From Myxococcus sp. CA023 (GTDB lineage Bacteria > Myxococcota > Myxococcia > Myxococcales > Myxococcaceae), in the NCBI RefSeq assembly GCF_010998615.1, contig NZ_JAAEAH010000036.1, forward strand, positions 1 through 64,000: 64,000 bases of DNA. Reading direction: 5' to 3'. Of the stretch, positions 34,969 through 43,819 are shown piece by piece (positions within the stretch are counted from its first letter, which is position 1; every line of letters starts with the position of its first letter). The notes beneath the pieces were generated by a model that saw only the letters and a program-made list of their open reading frames with translations, made no database searches and was not told the DNA's origin. A program made the position numbers and the translations under genes.

Positions 34969-35418
34969 ATGGGAGCAAAGAGAAGTGCCGTGCAGCCGAA
35001 GCTCACCGAGTTTCAGGACCGGATTCGTTCCGCGGGCCTGCGCAGCACCGCGCCCCGTGTGGCGGTGTTGCGGGAGCTGGAGGACGCCACGTCCCCGATG
35101 AGCCACGCCGACCTGGTGGACGCGCTGGGTGACGAGGGCTACGACCGGGTGACCATCTACCGCAACCTGACGGACCTCACCGAGGCCGGGCTCGTGGTGC
35201 GGGCGGACCTGGGCGACCACGTCTGGCGCTTCGAACTGAAGCGCGCGGGCGGGGGGCACAGCGGCAGCCACCCGCACTTCACCTGCACCGACTGCGGCAC
35301 CGTGGCCTGCCTCCCGGAGGAGTCGGTCCGCATCGCGTCCTCGAAGGGCGTGCCCCGCGCGGTGTCCCAGCGCTCGGTGGAAGTGCAGCTTCGCGGTCTC
35401 TGCGACGGCTGCAACTGA
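34969..35418 (+). CDS. fur: Fur-family metal-responsive transcriptional repressor
   Basis: 149 residues. N-terminal winged helix: RSAGLRSTAPRVAVLRELED, then the recognition helix GYDRVTIYRNLTDLTEAGLV, typical of Fur. The C-terminal dimer and metal domain has HPHFTCTDCGTVACLP (CXXC zinc ligands) and a second pair, LCDGC, at the very end. The frame is open 49 codons upstream, but MGAKRS is the usual Fur beginning. It could be Fur proper (iron), Zur or PerR; the sequence alone does not settle this, so the symbol is the family name. A Fur-box-like palindrome lies at 1316-1334. Confidence 0.88.
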   Translation: MGAKRSAVQPKLTEFQDRIRSAGLRSTAPRVAVLRELEDATSPMSHADLVDALGDEGYDRVTIYRNLTDLTEAGLVVRADLGDHVWRFELKRAGGGHSGSHPHFTCTDCGTVACLPEESVRIASSKGVPRAVSQRSVEVQLRGLCDGCN

Positions 35419-35423
35419 GTGAC

Positions 35424-35440
35424 GGGGCCACCGTGGCCCC
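35424..35440 (+). terminator. hairpin after fur
   Basis: GGGGCCA CCG TGGCCCC, a perfect 7-bp stem six bases after the fur stop. No U tract follows, so termination is likely but not certain. Confidence 0.5.
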
Positions 35441-35616
35441 AGGAGCGCGCACCGCGCCCCGCCCTCGGAAGATGATCGGAGAGCGGCCTGGCATGCGTCG
35501 GGGGTTGAGCATTTTCCCGCCCCCTGGCTTGCCACGCGCTTCCGCCTTCAGGGAGGCGGACACATCGTGGCGACGGCGTCGCGGGGGAGACTGCCCCGCC
35601 TTCGCCGGAGGCTTTG

Positions 35617-35997
<381 letters not shown>

Positions 35998-36130
35998 GCG
36001 CGGGCGCCTACTCGCTTGCCCTGCGGCCAGGGCCGTCCCTGGGGCACTCGGCCTGGATTGGCGAGAGCAGGAAGCGGCCCCACCCTTGCTCCCAGCAGTC
36101 GGTCCAACCGAACTGAACCCAGGGAGAGGG

Positions 36131-36664
36131 ATGATGAAGAAGCTCATCGCCGCAGTCGCATTGTGCGTGGGAAGCGCCGCGTTCGCGCAGCAGCAGCCGT
36201 CGCAAACGCAGGTACCCCGCCCCGGTACGGAGAAGAGCACCGGCGTGGACGCCACCGAAGTGGGGCCCGCCATCGGCAAGGCCGCCAAGGACGTGACGGG
36301 CATCCAGACGGAGGATGAAGGCACCTTCAAGATGGACAAGGCCATGAGCCTGCAAGGCACCCTCAAGGATGCCACCGCGGACGGCGTGAGCCTGTCCCGC
36401 CCGGGCCTGCCCGACGCGGACCTGGACGTGCGCGACAAGACGGTGCTGATGCTGGACGGCAAGAAGGTCGCCAAGACGGATGAGATTCCGGAAGGCGCCT
36501 CGGTGCGCGCGAAGTTCCAGTTGGAGGGCGATGAGGTCGTCGCGCTGGAGCTGCGCGCCACCAGCCCCAAGGGTGCCAAGAAGAAGCAGCCGGGCACCGG
36601 CGGCGCTGGCACGCAGCCGCATGAGTCCGTCGACAAGGAGCTCGACGGCACGCCGACGCGGTAG
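36131..36664 (+). CDS. secreted hypothetical protein
   Basis: 177 residues. ATG 36131 follows GGGAGAGGG; the next codon is also ATG. A clean signal peptide (MMKKLIAAVALCVGSAAFAQ) precedes a hydrophilic, Lys/Asp-rich mature protein that includes a short beta-rich module (MSLQGTLKDATADGVSLSRP; DKTVLMLDGKKVAKTDEIPE) resembling small OB-like envelope proteins, then a Lys/Pro/Gly tail. I recognise no family. It ends in a strong terminator, so it is a single-gene unit. Confidence 0.75.
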   Translation: MMKKLIAAVALCVGSAAFAQQQPSQTQVPRPGTEKSTGVDATEVGPAIGKAAKDVTGIQTEDEGTFKMDKAMSLQGTLKDATADGVSLSRPGLPDADLDVRDKTVLMLDGKKVAKTDEIPEGASVRAKFQLEGDEVVALELRATSPKGAKKKQPGTGGAGTQPHESVDKELDGTPTR

Positions 36665-36692
36665 TCCTGGCGACACGCGCATCGTGCCTCGG

Positions 36693-36734
36693 AACGGGCC
36701 CGCTTCCACACCGGAGGCGGGCCCGTTCGTTTTT
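36693..36734 (+). terminator. strong rho-independent terminator
   Basis: AACGGGCCCGC pairs perfectly over 11 bp with GCGGGCCCGTT across a 13-base loop and is followed by CGTTTTT. It ends the secreted-protein gene and is the clearest intrinsic terminator of the window. Confidence 0.9.
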
Positions 36735-36862
36735 CGTCACCGCGAGGCCCTCTTCTTCTCCAGACAGGGAAACGTTTTGCCCACGCTGACCCTGTTTCCC
36801 AGGCGGCCAGGCGTCCAAGGCCCGGTATGCGAATTGCTGTGCGTCCCCGGGAGGAGGAAGCG

Positions 36863-38359
36863 GTGAATCGACGACTGTGGGGCGGGTGTCTCGGGGCAGT
36901 GGTGATGACGGCATGGGCATGCGGTGGCTCGAACGAGCCCACGTTCCCCACGACGGGCAACGATATCGACAACATTCCACCGGTGACGCGGCCAGAGCCC
37001 GACGCCGGCACGCAGCCGGACGCGGGCTCGGAGCCACAGCCGGACGCGGGCAGCGGTCCTGTTGAAGGACCGTGGCCGACGGACGCGGTGACGAACTACT
37101 CGTCCCGCTACAACATCTCCCGGGCGCAGGCGGTGGGCGTGGATGCCGCGCACAACATCTGGCTGCTGGATGGCGACCGGATTGGCGTGCTGCGCGCGGA
37201 CTCGCGGCAGGTCGTCTGGACGCGCTCGCCCATTGGCCAGGCCCAGGGCGGTTTCGGTCTAGACCGGGCGGCCACCGGCTCCACCGTCATCTGTGGTGGC
37301 CGCGCGGGCCGCGCCTACGTGGGCTACGCCACGACCGACCTGCGCACGGACCCGGACTTCCCGGGCCTGCAGACCAACTACATCGTCAGCCCCAACGAGT
37401 GCTACCAGCCCGACCCGACGCAGCCGTGCTTCCCGTACAGCCACCGCCGGCTCCAGTACTACAAGCAGGGTGACGTGGACGTGGTGCGCCTGGACGGCAG
37501 CGGGCAGATTGTCCTCGAGGAGCACCTGCACCAGTCGGTGCGCAACACGACGGACGCGAACGGCAATCCCCGCGTGCAGACAGGCCCGCGCCGGCTGGAT
37601 GACGTGCACAACCTGGGCATCCGCAACAGCAACGACCACCACTTCGACGAGGACCGCAGCATCCTGAGCTGCGTGACGGTGATGCACGGCCGTGACGAGG
37701 GCGACGTCTACGTGGGCTCCAACCACGGCGTCACTCGCATCCGCGGCCTGGAGTACAGCTCCCACCGGCACCCCGTATGGCTCAACGAGAAGGGCAGCCA
37801 GATGGCGGGCTACACCTACGGGCTCGGCATCGCGCAGGACGGGGACGTCCTCATCGCTAACGAGTGGATGTTCGGCATCGTCACGCCGACGCCCCACCAC
37901 GGCGACTGGGACAACATGGACAAGCGCGTCAACCGGATGAAGGTGGAGTCCTCCTACCTGCCCCAGCTCAACGGCATCAGTGAGCTCGACAGCTGGCGCG
38001 GCTTCCAGCAGACGACCGACGGCCGCTACTACCTGGGCAGCAAGGGCCACGGCCTGTGGGAGATGACGATTGTGTGGGCCACCAATCAGGCCCAGACGGG
38101 CACCCGGCTGACCGGCGCCAACGCGGAGCAGAACGCCGCGCTCCAGAACATCAACGCGCTGGCGGCCACGGGGGACGGCTCGCTCTACATCGGCACGGAC
38201 CGCTCGGGCCTGTGGCGCCTCACGCCGCTGAAGACGCTGGAGAAGGTGGCGGACGTGAGCGACTCCCAGGTGCGGCAGCTCATCTACGACCCGCGGGTGA
38301 CGCCGGCGGCGCTGTACGTCCTCACCGACAGAGGCCTGACGGTCCTCCGCGGCAACTGA
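36863..38359 (+). CDS. large lipoprotein with propeller-like repeats
   Basis: 498 residues from GTG 36863 (GGAGGAGG about 6 bases upstream). A lipoprotein signal ends at the Cys of VVMTAWACGG; then comes a Pro/Asp linker with repeated PDAG (PEPDAGTQPDAGSEPQPDAG), common in myxobacterial surface lipoproteins. The remaining 420 residues show repeating strands such as HNIWLLDGDRIGVLRAD, GDVYVGSNHGVTRIRGLEY and SLYIGTDRSGLWRLTPLKTL, resembling two-component-type or YVTN propeller blades. No catalytic signature. Likely an outer-membrane-attached binding or structural protein; function unknown. Confidence 0.8.
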   Translation: MNRRLWGGCLGAVVMTAWACGGSNEPTFPTTGNDIDNIPPVTRPEPDAGTQPDAGSEPQPDAGSGPVEGPWPTDAVTNYSSRYNISRAQAVGVDAAHNIWLLDGDRIGVLRADSRQVVWTRSPIGQAQGGFGLDRAATGSTVICGGRAGRAYVGYATTDLRTDPDFPGLQTNYIVSPNECYQPDPTQPCFPYSHRRLQYYKQGDVDVVRLDGSGQIVLEEHLHQSVRNTTDANGNPRVQTGPRRLDDVHNLGIRNSNDHHFDEDRSILSCVTVMHGRDEGDVYVGSNHGVTRIRGLEYSSHRHPVWLNEKGSQMAGYTYGLGIAQDGDVLIANEWMFGIVTPTPHHGDWDNMDKRVNRMKVESSYLPQLNGISELDSWRGFQQTTDGRYYLGSKGHGLWEMTIVWATNQAQTGTRLTGANAEQNAALQNINALAATGDGSLYIGTDRSGLWRLTPLKTLEKVADVSDSQVRQLIYDPRVTPAALYVLTDRGLTVLRGN

Positions 38360-38371
38360 AGCGCGGGGGAG

Positions 38372-38404
38372 CCCCCGGGGTGCCACGCACGGGCGCCCCG
38401 GGGG
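38372..38404. terminator. bidirectional hairpin between convergent genes
   Basis: CCCCCGGGGTGCC pairs with GGCGCCCCGGGGG around an 8-base loop, between the stops of the lipoprotein (+) and the histidine kinase (-). It can serve both strands; there is no U tract. Confidence 0.6.
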
Positions 38405-38418
38405 TTCGCGTCTTGAAT

Positions 38419-39654
38419 CTACCGCGAACCCGCGGCGGCCTTGGTGGGCACCGGGGGCCGCGTGGGCAGGCGGAGGATGAACGTGGAGCCTTTTCCCTGC
38501 GCGGAGCGCACGGTGATGCTGCCGCCCATGGCCTCCACGATTTGACGGGTGATGAAGAGGCCCAGGCCCAGGCCCCCATAGTGCCGCTCCGACACCGCGC
38601 GCTCGAACTTGCCGAACAGGCGCGCCATGCCGTCCTCGGAGATGCCGATGCCCTGGTCCTTCACGGCGAGCACCGCCGTGGGGCCCTCGCGGGCCAGCGA
38701 CACCTCCACCGGCTGGCCTCCGCCGTACTTCACGGCGTTGGAGAGCAGGTTCACCAGCACCTGCTCCAGGCGCAGCGAATCCCATTCACCCAGCAGCGGT
38801 CCGTCCACGTGCAGCGACAACGTGCTCCCGGCGCGGTTGAACTCCTCGGAGAAGGCCTCCGCCATCTGCCGCACCATCTGCGCCAGGTCCAGCTCCCGGG
38901 GCTCCAGCGACAGCCGGCCCGCAGCCAGCCGCGACACGTCCAGCAGCGTGTTGACCAGCCCCACCAGCCGCGACAACTGGCGGTCCAGCACGCGGGCCCT
39001 GGGCGCCAGCTCCGCGGGCGGCTCCTGGTTCGAGCCGCCCACCTGGCGCAGCAGCAGCTGCAGGTGCAGGCGCAGGCTGGTGAGGGGCGTGCGCAGCTCG
39101 TGGGCCGCCACGCTGAGGAACTCATCCCGGGCGCGCACGGCCTCCTGCGTCTCACGCAGGGCCTGCTCGCGCACCGAGCGCTCCCGGGCCGCGCCCGCGT
39201 CGCGCTGGGCCTCCACGCGGCGGCGCTCCGTCATGTCCTCCACGTAGATGCACGCGGCGACGATGGCGCCATCACGGCGCACGGGGTGGTAGCTGGCGCG
39301 ATAGACGCGGGTGCGCTCGCCGTGGGCGCCCGACTCGCGGTGGATGATTTCCACGCCCTCCAGCGCCACGCCCGTCTCCAGCACGCGGCGGACGCGGCGC
39401 ACGACATCGGCCGCGGAGGGTTCGGCGCGCAGCACCTCCACCATGGGCTGGCCCAGGTGGGCCTCGCGCGACACGCCATGCATGGCGGCCATGGCGTCGC
39501 TCACCTCGACGAAGCGCAGCTCGCGGTCGATGATGGCCATGCCCAGCGGCACCGTGGACATGAGCTCGGCCAGCTCCACCGGCCGCGAACCGCCGCCGGA
39601 AGGGGGCGCGGCGCTTCCTCCACCTTCTGTAGCAATCCCAACGGTCACCGTCAC
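38419..39654 (-). CDS. soluble PAS sensor histidine kinase
   Basis: 411 residues from GTG 39654 (G-rich ribosome site 6 bases upstream); the frame is open further upstream, but that sequence is not PAS-like. PAS/PAC at about 25-150 (STVPLGMAIIDRELRFVEVS; VAACIYVEDMTERRRVEAQR), then HisKA (FLSVAAHELRTPLTSLRLHL), N box (LVNLLSNAVKYG), G1 (VKDQGIGI), F (LFGKFERA) and G2 (HYGGLGLGLFITRQIVEAMG). Its G2 region (GGLGLGLFITRQ) is identical to that of the truncated kinase at the start of the window and close to the one at 32420. No cognate regulator nearby. Confidence 0.88.
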   Translation of the reverse strand: MTVTVGIATEGGGSAAPPSGGGSRPVELAELMSTVPLGMAIIDRELRFVEVSDAMAAMHGVSREAHLGQPMVEVLRAEPSAADVVRRVRRVLETGVALEGVEIIHRESGAHGERTRVYRASYHPVRRDGAIVAACIYVEDMTERRRVEAQRDAGAARERSVREQALRETQEAVRARDEFLSVAAHELRTPLTSLRLHLQLLLRQVGGSNQEPPAELAPRARVLDRQLSRLVGLVNTLLDVSRLAAGRLSLEPRELDLAQMVRQMAEAFSEEFNRAGSTLSLHVDGPLLGEWDSLRLEQVLVNLLSNAVKYGGGQPVEVSLAREGPTAVLAVKDQGIGISEDGMARLFGKFERAVSERHYGGLGLGLFITRQIVEAMGGSITVRSAQGKGSTFILRLPTRPPVPTKAAAGSR

Positions 39655-39862
39655 TGCACGCCCCCCGGACGTCTGTCCAATGATGGAAGGATGCCTGAGG
39701 ACGCTGTGGAATCTTCCTGAAATCGCGCGGGTTTTCTCCGCACCCCGAGCGCCGGCCGCTGGCTGGGCAGGCGTGCGAGGGACACCTGCTTCAACCCACC
39801 TCGCCTGGCTCGCTACAATCGAGCCCTCACGCCGTCCCCGGCACCGAAAGGAACCGAACCGC

Positions 39863-40765
39863 ATGCGCCTGAGACGTCTCGCCCGTCGTGACGCCCCCCT
39901 GTCAGCTCCGGCCAACAGCTTCCGGCGGAACATGCAGGAGGACGGGCGCAATGCGCTGGTCGCGCGCAGCGGTGCCGACCCCTTCCGCACGGAGCGGCGC
40001 CTGCGCTGGCGGGACCACTTCTCCCTTTCGGAGAACGTGCTGATGGTCCAGCACATGCACGCCGAGCATGACGGCCTGCGCATCGCGCAGCTGTCGGACG
40101 TGCACGTGGGGCAGGCCACCTCGGCGCTGCGCATCCGCCGCGCGGTGGAGGCGGTCAACGAGGAGAAGCCGGACCTGGTGTTCCTCACCGGCGACTACGT
40201 CACGCACAGCCCCAAGCCGTTGCCGCGCGTGCGCGAGCTGCTGGCCGGCATCGAGGGCCCCGTCTACGTGGTGATGGGCAACCATGACCACTGGGTGAAC
40301 GCGCCGTACCTGCGCGAGTCCTTCGAACGGATGGGCTACACGGTGCTGCAGAATGAGCACCGGCAGGTGCACGTGAAGGGCGCGCCGGTGACGGTGCTGG
40401 GCATCGACGACGGGCTCACCGGCCGGGACGACGTGGAGGCCACCTTCCGGGGTGCGCCGGTGTCCGGCACGCGGCTGGTGCTGGCCCACACGCCGCCCAC
40501 GGCGGAGAAGCTGCCGGCGCACGCGGGGCTGGTGCAGTTCTCCGGGCACACGCACGGCGGCCAGTTCGTGGTGCGCGGCCTGACGGAGGCCCTCTTCCGC
40601 CGCGCGGGCCAGCCGTACATCCGCGGCCACTACCACGTGAATGGCAACCAGTTGTACGTGAACCGGGGCCTGGGCTTCGGCTTCGGCGGCCCCTATCTGC
40701 GCCGGGGCAGCGAGCCGGAGGTGGCCTTCTTCACGCTGCGACATGCCTCCGTCAGCGCGGGGTAG
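39863..40765 (+). CDS. calcineurin-like metallophosphoesterase
   Basis: 300 residues, ATG 39863 after AAAGGA. The full metal-binding set of the family is present: AQLSDVHVGQ, FLTGDYV, VMGNHDHW, VLAHTPP and FSGHTHGGQ. These bind two divalent metals for phosphoester hydrolysis. Arrangement and spacing are like YkuE/YaeI-type enzymes, some of which act on UDP-sugars or lipid phosphates at the membrane. There is no obvious membrane anchor here; the basic N-terminus (MRLRRLARRD) may bind the membrane or be a partial start. Substrate unknown. Confidence 0.88.
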   Translation: MRLRRLARRDAPLSAPANSFRRNMQEDGRNALVARSGADPFRTERRLRWRDHFSLSENVLMVQHMHAEHDGLRIAQLSDVHVGQATSALRIRRAVEAVNEEKPDLVFLTGDYVTHSPKPLPRVRELLAGIEGPVYVVMGNHDHWVNAPYLRESFERMGYTVLQNEHRQVHVKGAPVTVLGIDDGLTGRDDVEATFRGAPVSGTRLVLAHTPPTAEKLPAHAGLVQFSGHTHGGQFVVRGLTEALFRRAGQPYIRGHYHVNGNQLYVNRGLGFGFGGPYLRRGSEPEVAFFTLRHASVSAG

Positions 40766-40816
40766 CACACGCCAGCCTGGCTTGCGAGCCCGCCGCGCAT
40801 CTCCTAAGCAGGGGGC

Positions 40817-41470
40817 ATGCACCCGAAGCGCTGGTGGCCTGCATTCCTGCTCCTCGTGTGCCTTGCTTGTGAAAGCGCTCCTCGCAAGGCACACGAGACG
40901 GAGCACTACGGCTTCATCAGCGACGACTCGGACTATGTCTGGGCGCGGGGGCCATGGTCTGGCGTCGAGCCATCCCGGGACGTGGATGACGTCATCGACC
41001 GCCTGTGCCCCGCCATCATGAAGCTCCCGGGCGCGACCGACAGGGATTACGGACAGGAGTACTGCGGCCTCATCTACTCCCGAGGCGACGGCATCTACCG
41101 CGTCAGCCATCCTTCTCCCCTCGGCCGATGGCAACTGCGTAGGGAAGCGACGAAGAAGTCCTGCTTTCCCGTTCGCAAGGTCATCGACCCCGAGGCCCGG
41201 TCCCTCTCCATCCTCGCCGACTACCACAGTCATCCCTGGCACCCTTCGCCGCTATCCGAGCCGGACCGGCGCGCAGCCAATCAACTCTGGCTCATCAAGA
41301 TTCAGTTCGATTCGGCGTGCCACATCCAGAAGCTGATCCCCCACCTGGATGATGTAGACAGGCCCGGCGAGGTCTACTCGCGTCGAGGGAAGCAGTGGGT
41401 CCGCATCGGGCTCATCAAGCCCGCAGACAAACCGTTCGGCTTCATCACCCCCGTCGGACGCGAGGACTGA
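40817..41470 (+). CDS. lipoprotein with JAMM/JAB metalloprotease motif
   Basis: 217 residues. A lipoprotein signal (WWPAFLLLVCLAC) places it on the envelope. The body has a complete JAMM zinc signature: Glu81 in the typical setting GQEYCGLIYSR, then His137-Ser-His139-Pro, six residues, Ser147-x-x-Asp150 (YHSHPWHPSPLSEPD). In JAMM proteins these residues bind Zn and cut isopeptide or peptide bonds; bacterial members process sulfur carriers, ubiquitin-like tags or toxins. A lipid-anchored JAMM protein is unusual. It heads a co-directional run of three small lipoproteins (next gene 12 bases away). Catalysis is inferred only from the motif. Confidence 0.75.
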   Translation: MHPKRWWPAFLLLVCLACESAPRKAHETEHYGFISDDSDYVWARGPWSGVEPSRDVDDVIDRLCPAIMKLPGATDRDYGQEYCGLIYSRGDGIYRVSHPSPLGRWQLRREATKKSCFPVRKVIDPEARSLSILADYHSHPWHPSPLSEPDRRAANQLWLIKIQFDSACHIQKLIPHLDDVDRPGEVYSRRGKQWVRIGLIKPADKPFGFITPVGRED

Positions 41471-41481
41471 CAGGAGACATC

Positions 41482-41901
41482 ATGCCAAAGTGGTTGCCCC
41501 TGATGTGCCTGTGCACGCTCCCGGCATGCGCCCTCTTCAAGAAGCCGCCTCGTCCTGTCCATGCGCCCGTGGAGGAAGCCTCGAGGTTCGAGTTCCCCGT
41601 TGGAATGCCGGAAGAGGGACGCGTCATCATCCGGCGCCCCCTGGCCCAGGCTGTCCAGCTCGCCATGGAGGATTACCTGCCATGGGACCTGAAGCTCCCG
41701 CCGGGCGACCGGCCCGGAGGGGAGTGCCTCTATCGGCGAGAGTCCTACGACGTGACAGCGGCTCCGTACGAAGGCGGAATCATCCTCGTGAGCATCTCGC
41801 TGGACCCCGACGCATGCGAGAGAAAGGGTGCCCCCTACGACATGGGGGCGCGGTATGCGATCGACTCGAAGACTTGGCGAATCCTTGCGGTCCAGCGCTG
41901 A
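41482..41901 (+). CDS. small lipoprotein, second in the JAMM operon
   Basis: 139 residues, ATG 41482 with CAGGAGA upstream, 12 bases after the JAMM gene stop, so almost certainly co-transcribed. Lipobox at CTLPAC. The mature part (FEFPVGMPEEGRVIIRRPLA; GGIILVSISLDPDACERKGA) is probably a small alpha/beta domain of unknown family, with two Cys that could pair. It may be a partner or substrate-presenting subunit for the JAMM protein, but nothing proves this. Confidence 0.75.
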   Translation: MPKWLPLMCLCTLPACALFKKPPRPVHAPVEEASRFEFPVGMPEEGRVIIRRPLAQAVQLAMEDYLPWDLKLPPGDRPGGECLYRRESYDVTAAPYEGGIILVSISLDPDACERKGAPYDMGARYAIDSKTWRILAVQR

Positions 41902-41943
41902 GGATTCCCAACTCAGATGGTGCCGCGGGCCGGGGCGGGTAAC

Positions 41944-42252
41944 ATGCGCCGCATGCGCAAATCACTGCTCCGGTGTGCCGTGCTCCTGCTGCCGCTCGTA
42001 GGCTGCGTTCCGTCTCACCTCGACTACGTCAAGCTGCCTAAAGCGGGGGGATTCGCCATCATCAACATCGACGGTCGGCGCGCCTATCTCATCGACCCGC
42101 GAGCGGAGAGCTGTTTCCTGATCATATCGAGTGGTGCCGTGGGGAACGTCCCCTGCGACAAGCTGAAGAAGAACCTGCCCGAGGCCGCCGCCTTCATCAC
42201 CTGGGTTCCCGACAGCGCGGAAGCCCCGGCCGTCAGCGCCCCCACGCCCTGA
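41944..42252 (+). CDS. small lipoprotein, third in the run
   Basis: 102 residues from ATG 41944 (ATG 41953 also possible). The basic N-terminus and hydrophobic stretch end in LLPLVGC, a lipobox. The mature 80 residues are compact (GGFAIINIDGRRAYLIDPRA) with two Cys (ESCFLI, VPCDK). Family unknown. It follows the previous gene by 42 bases on the same strand and stops 3 bases before the convergent DoxX gene end. Confidence 0.7.
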   Translation: MRRMRKSLLRCAVLLLPLVGCVPSHLDYVKLPKAGGFAIINIDGRRAYLIDPRAESCFLIISSGAVGNVPCDKLKKNLPEAAAFITWVPDSAEAPAVSAPTP

Positions 42253-42255
42253 GCC

Positions 42256-42693
42256 TCAAGGCCGCAGCGGAACGCCCAGCCTCCCGCTCCCCAGCCCTTC
42301 CGCCTTCTTGCGCCGCAGGCTGAAGGGCCCGGACCCGAAGTAGACGATGAACAGCGCGCCACCCGCCATGGAGAGGTTCTTCATGAAGTGGATGAGCTGG
42401 TCCTGCGCCTGCACCGGGTCCGTCACCAGCCAGAACCTGTGGACCATGAAGGCGGCGGACAGCAGGAAGATGGCGATGGCCGCCGCGCCCAGGCGGGCGA
42501 ACACGCCCAGCAGCACGGACAAGCCGCCCACCACCAGCGCCACGCCGGACCCCAGCACCGCCATGCGCGGCTCCGGCACCCCGGACGCCTGGGCCACGCC
42601 CGTCAGCGCCTCCAACTGGAAGAAGTGGTTCAGGCCGCTGGTGATGAAGATGGCCGAAAAGAGCAGCCGGCCAATCGGCGCTAGCACGCCCAT
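42256..42693 (-). CDS. DoxX-family membrane protein
   Basis: 145 residues, ATG 42693 with GGGAGG upstream. Four hydrophobic helices in the DoxX pattern: GRLLFSAIFITSGLNHF, AVLGSGVALVVGGLSVLLGV, LGAAAIAIFLLSAAFMVHRF and LSMAGGALFIVYFGSGPFSL, with the conserved HFMKN before the last. DoxX-like proteins sit in the inner membrane and are linked to thiol or oxidative-stress handling in some bacteria. Single gene, convergent with the lipoprotein run. Confidence 0.88.
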   Translation of the reverse strand: MGVLAPIGRLLFSAIFITSGLNHFFQLEALTGVAQASGVPEPRMAVLGSGVALVVGGLSVLLGVFARLGAAAIAIFLLSAAFMVHRFWLVTDPVQAQDQLIHFMKNLSMAGGALFIVYFGSGPFSLRRKKAEGLGSGRLGVPLRP

Positions 42694-42892
42694 GAATCCT
42701 CCCTGTCGTCCCTCCTCCCAGCCCCACAACGCTGGCAGGACGTCGTCATTCTCAAAGTGAGCATCGATTCCTGCGTGACACCGGCCGCTCGCCTGCCCGC
42801 TCGCCCTGCGCCGCCAGCCCTTCCAGGCCATGTCACGCTGCGACAACACGCCACACGCGGGCCTCCAGGCCAGCACGTATGGTGCGCGGGCC

Positions 42893-43816
42893 GTGAAGAA
42901 CGCCCTGACCGTCACCCTCCTGTTGTCCAGCGCCCTGCTGCTCGTCCCCACCTCGAGCGCCTGGGCCTGCGCCACCTGCGCTTGTGGCGACCCCACGCTC
43001 ATGTCCATGGGCACCGAGCAGCCGTTCTCCGGCCGCCTGCGCGTGTCCTCCACCGTCCGGGGCTGGGGCCACACGGTCGGTGAGGAAGGGGTGGACGCCC
43101 TGCGCCTGCGCGAGGCGCGCATGGACCTGGCGGTGGCCTACGCGCCGCTCCCCTGGCTGTTCCTCTCCGCCACCCTGCCCCTGCAGGCCCGCGAGGTGCG
43201 GCACGTCAGCCTCGCCCGGGACCGCGGCTGGGGCATTGGCGACGTGGAGGTCGCCGCGAAGGTGTTCCTCTTCCAGGACAAGGCCTTCTCCGCGGACCAC
43301 CTGTTCAGCGTGTTGGGCGGCGTGAAGCTCCCCACCGCGCCCGTGCTGCGCGGTCCGGACGGCGCCCAGTTGGCCCTGGACAGTCAGTTGGGCAGCGGTT
43401 CAGTGGATCCACTGGCCGGCCTCGCCTATCAGCACTTCCGCGGCAGTTGGTCCTTCCTGGCCAGCGCGACCGGCTTCTTCCCTACGCGCGGCATCCAAGG
43501 CTTCCGTGCGGGTGCCTCCCTCCGCACCACGCTCGCCGCGCAATACCAGCCATCGGCCCGCTGGGCCCTGCGCCTGGGCTTCGACAGCCGCCTGGAAGCG
43601 CCGGCCGACTCGGAAGGCGAGCACCAGGGCCACACGGACAGCGAGCGCCATGAGCACACGGGCGGATTCATCGGCTACGCGTCTCCCGACGTGATCTTCA
43701 GCCCGGGCATGGACGTCGTCGTCGCGGCGGGCGTGCGCGTGCCCTTCATCAACCAACTGCGTGGCCGCGTTGTCCCCACGCCCATCGCGATGTTGTCCGT
43801 CGCCTACGACCTCTGA
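42893..43816 (+). CDS. outer-membrane beta-barrel-like protein with Cys-rich N-terminus
   Basis: 307 residues from GTG 42893 (no strong ribosome site; the open frame begins at 42830). Signal peptide (VTLLLSSALLLVPTSSAWA), then CATCACGDPTLMSMG at the mature N-terminus, three closely spaced Cys suited to metal or haem binding. The rest alternates amphipathic strands (WSFLASATGFFPTRGIQGFR; WALRLGFDSRLEA) and ends in a Leu preceded by aromatic residues (MLSVAYDL), typical of barrels. A His-rich loop (HQGHTDSERHEHT) may also bind metal. It is 3 bases upstream of a lipoprotein that overlaps regB, so the three probably form one operon with regA. Confidence 0.75.
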   Translation: MKNALTVTLLLSSALLLVPTSSAWACATCACGDPTLMSMGTEQPFSGRLRVSSTVRGWGHTVGEEGVDALRLREARMDLAVAYAPLPWLFLSATLPLQAREVRHVSLARDRGWGIGDVEVAAKVFLFQDKAFSADHLFSVLGGVKLPTAPVLRGPDGAQLALDSQLGSGSVDPLAGLAYQHFRGSWSFLASATGFFPTRGIQGFRAGASLRTTLAAQYQPSARWALRLGFDSRLEAPADSEGEHQGHTDSERHEHTGGFIGYASPDVIFSPGMDVVVAAGVRVPFINQLRGRVVPTPIAMLSVAYDL

Positions 43817-43819
43817 ACC

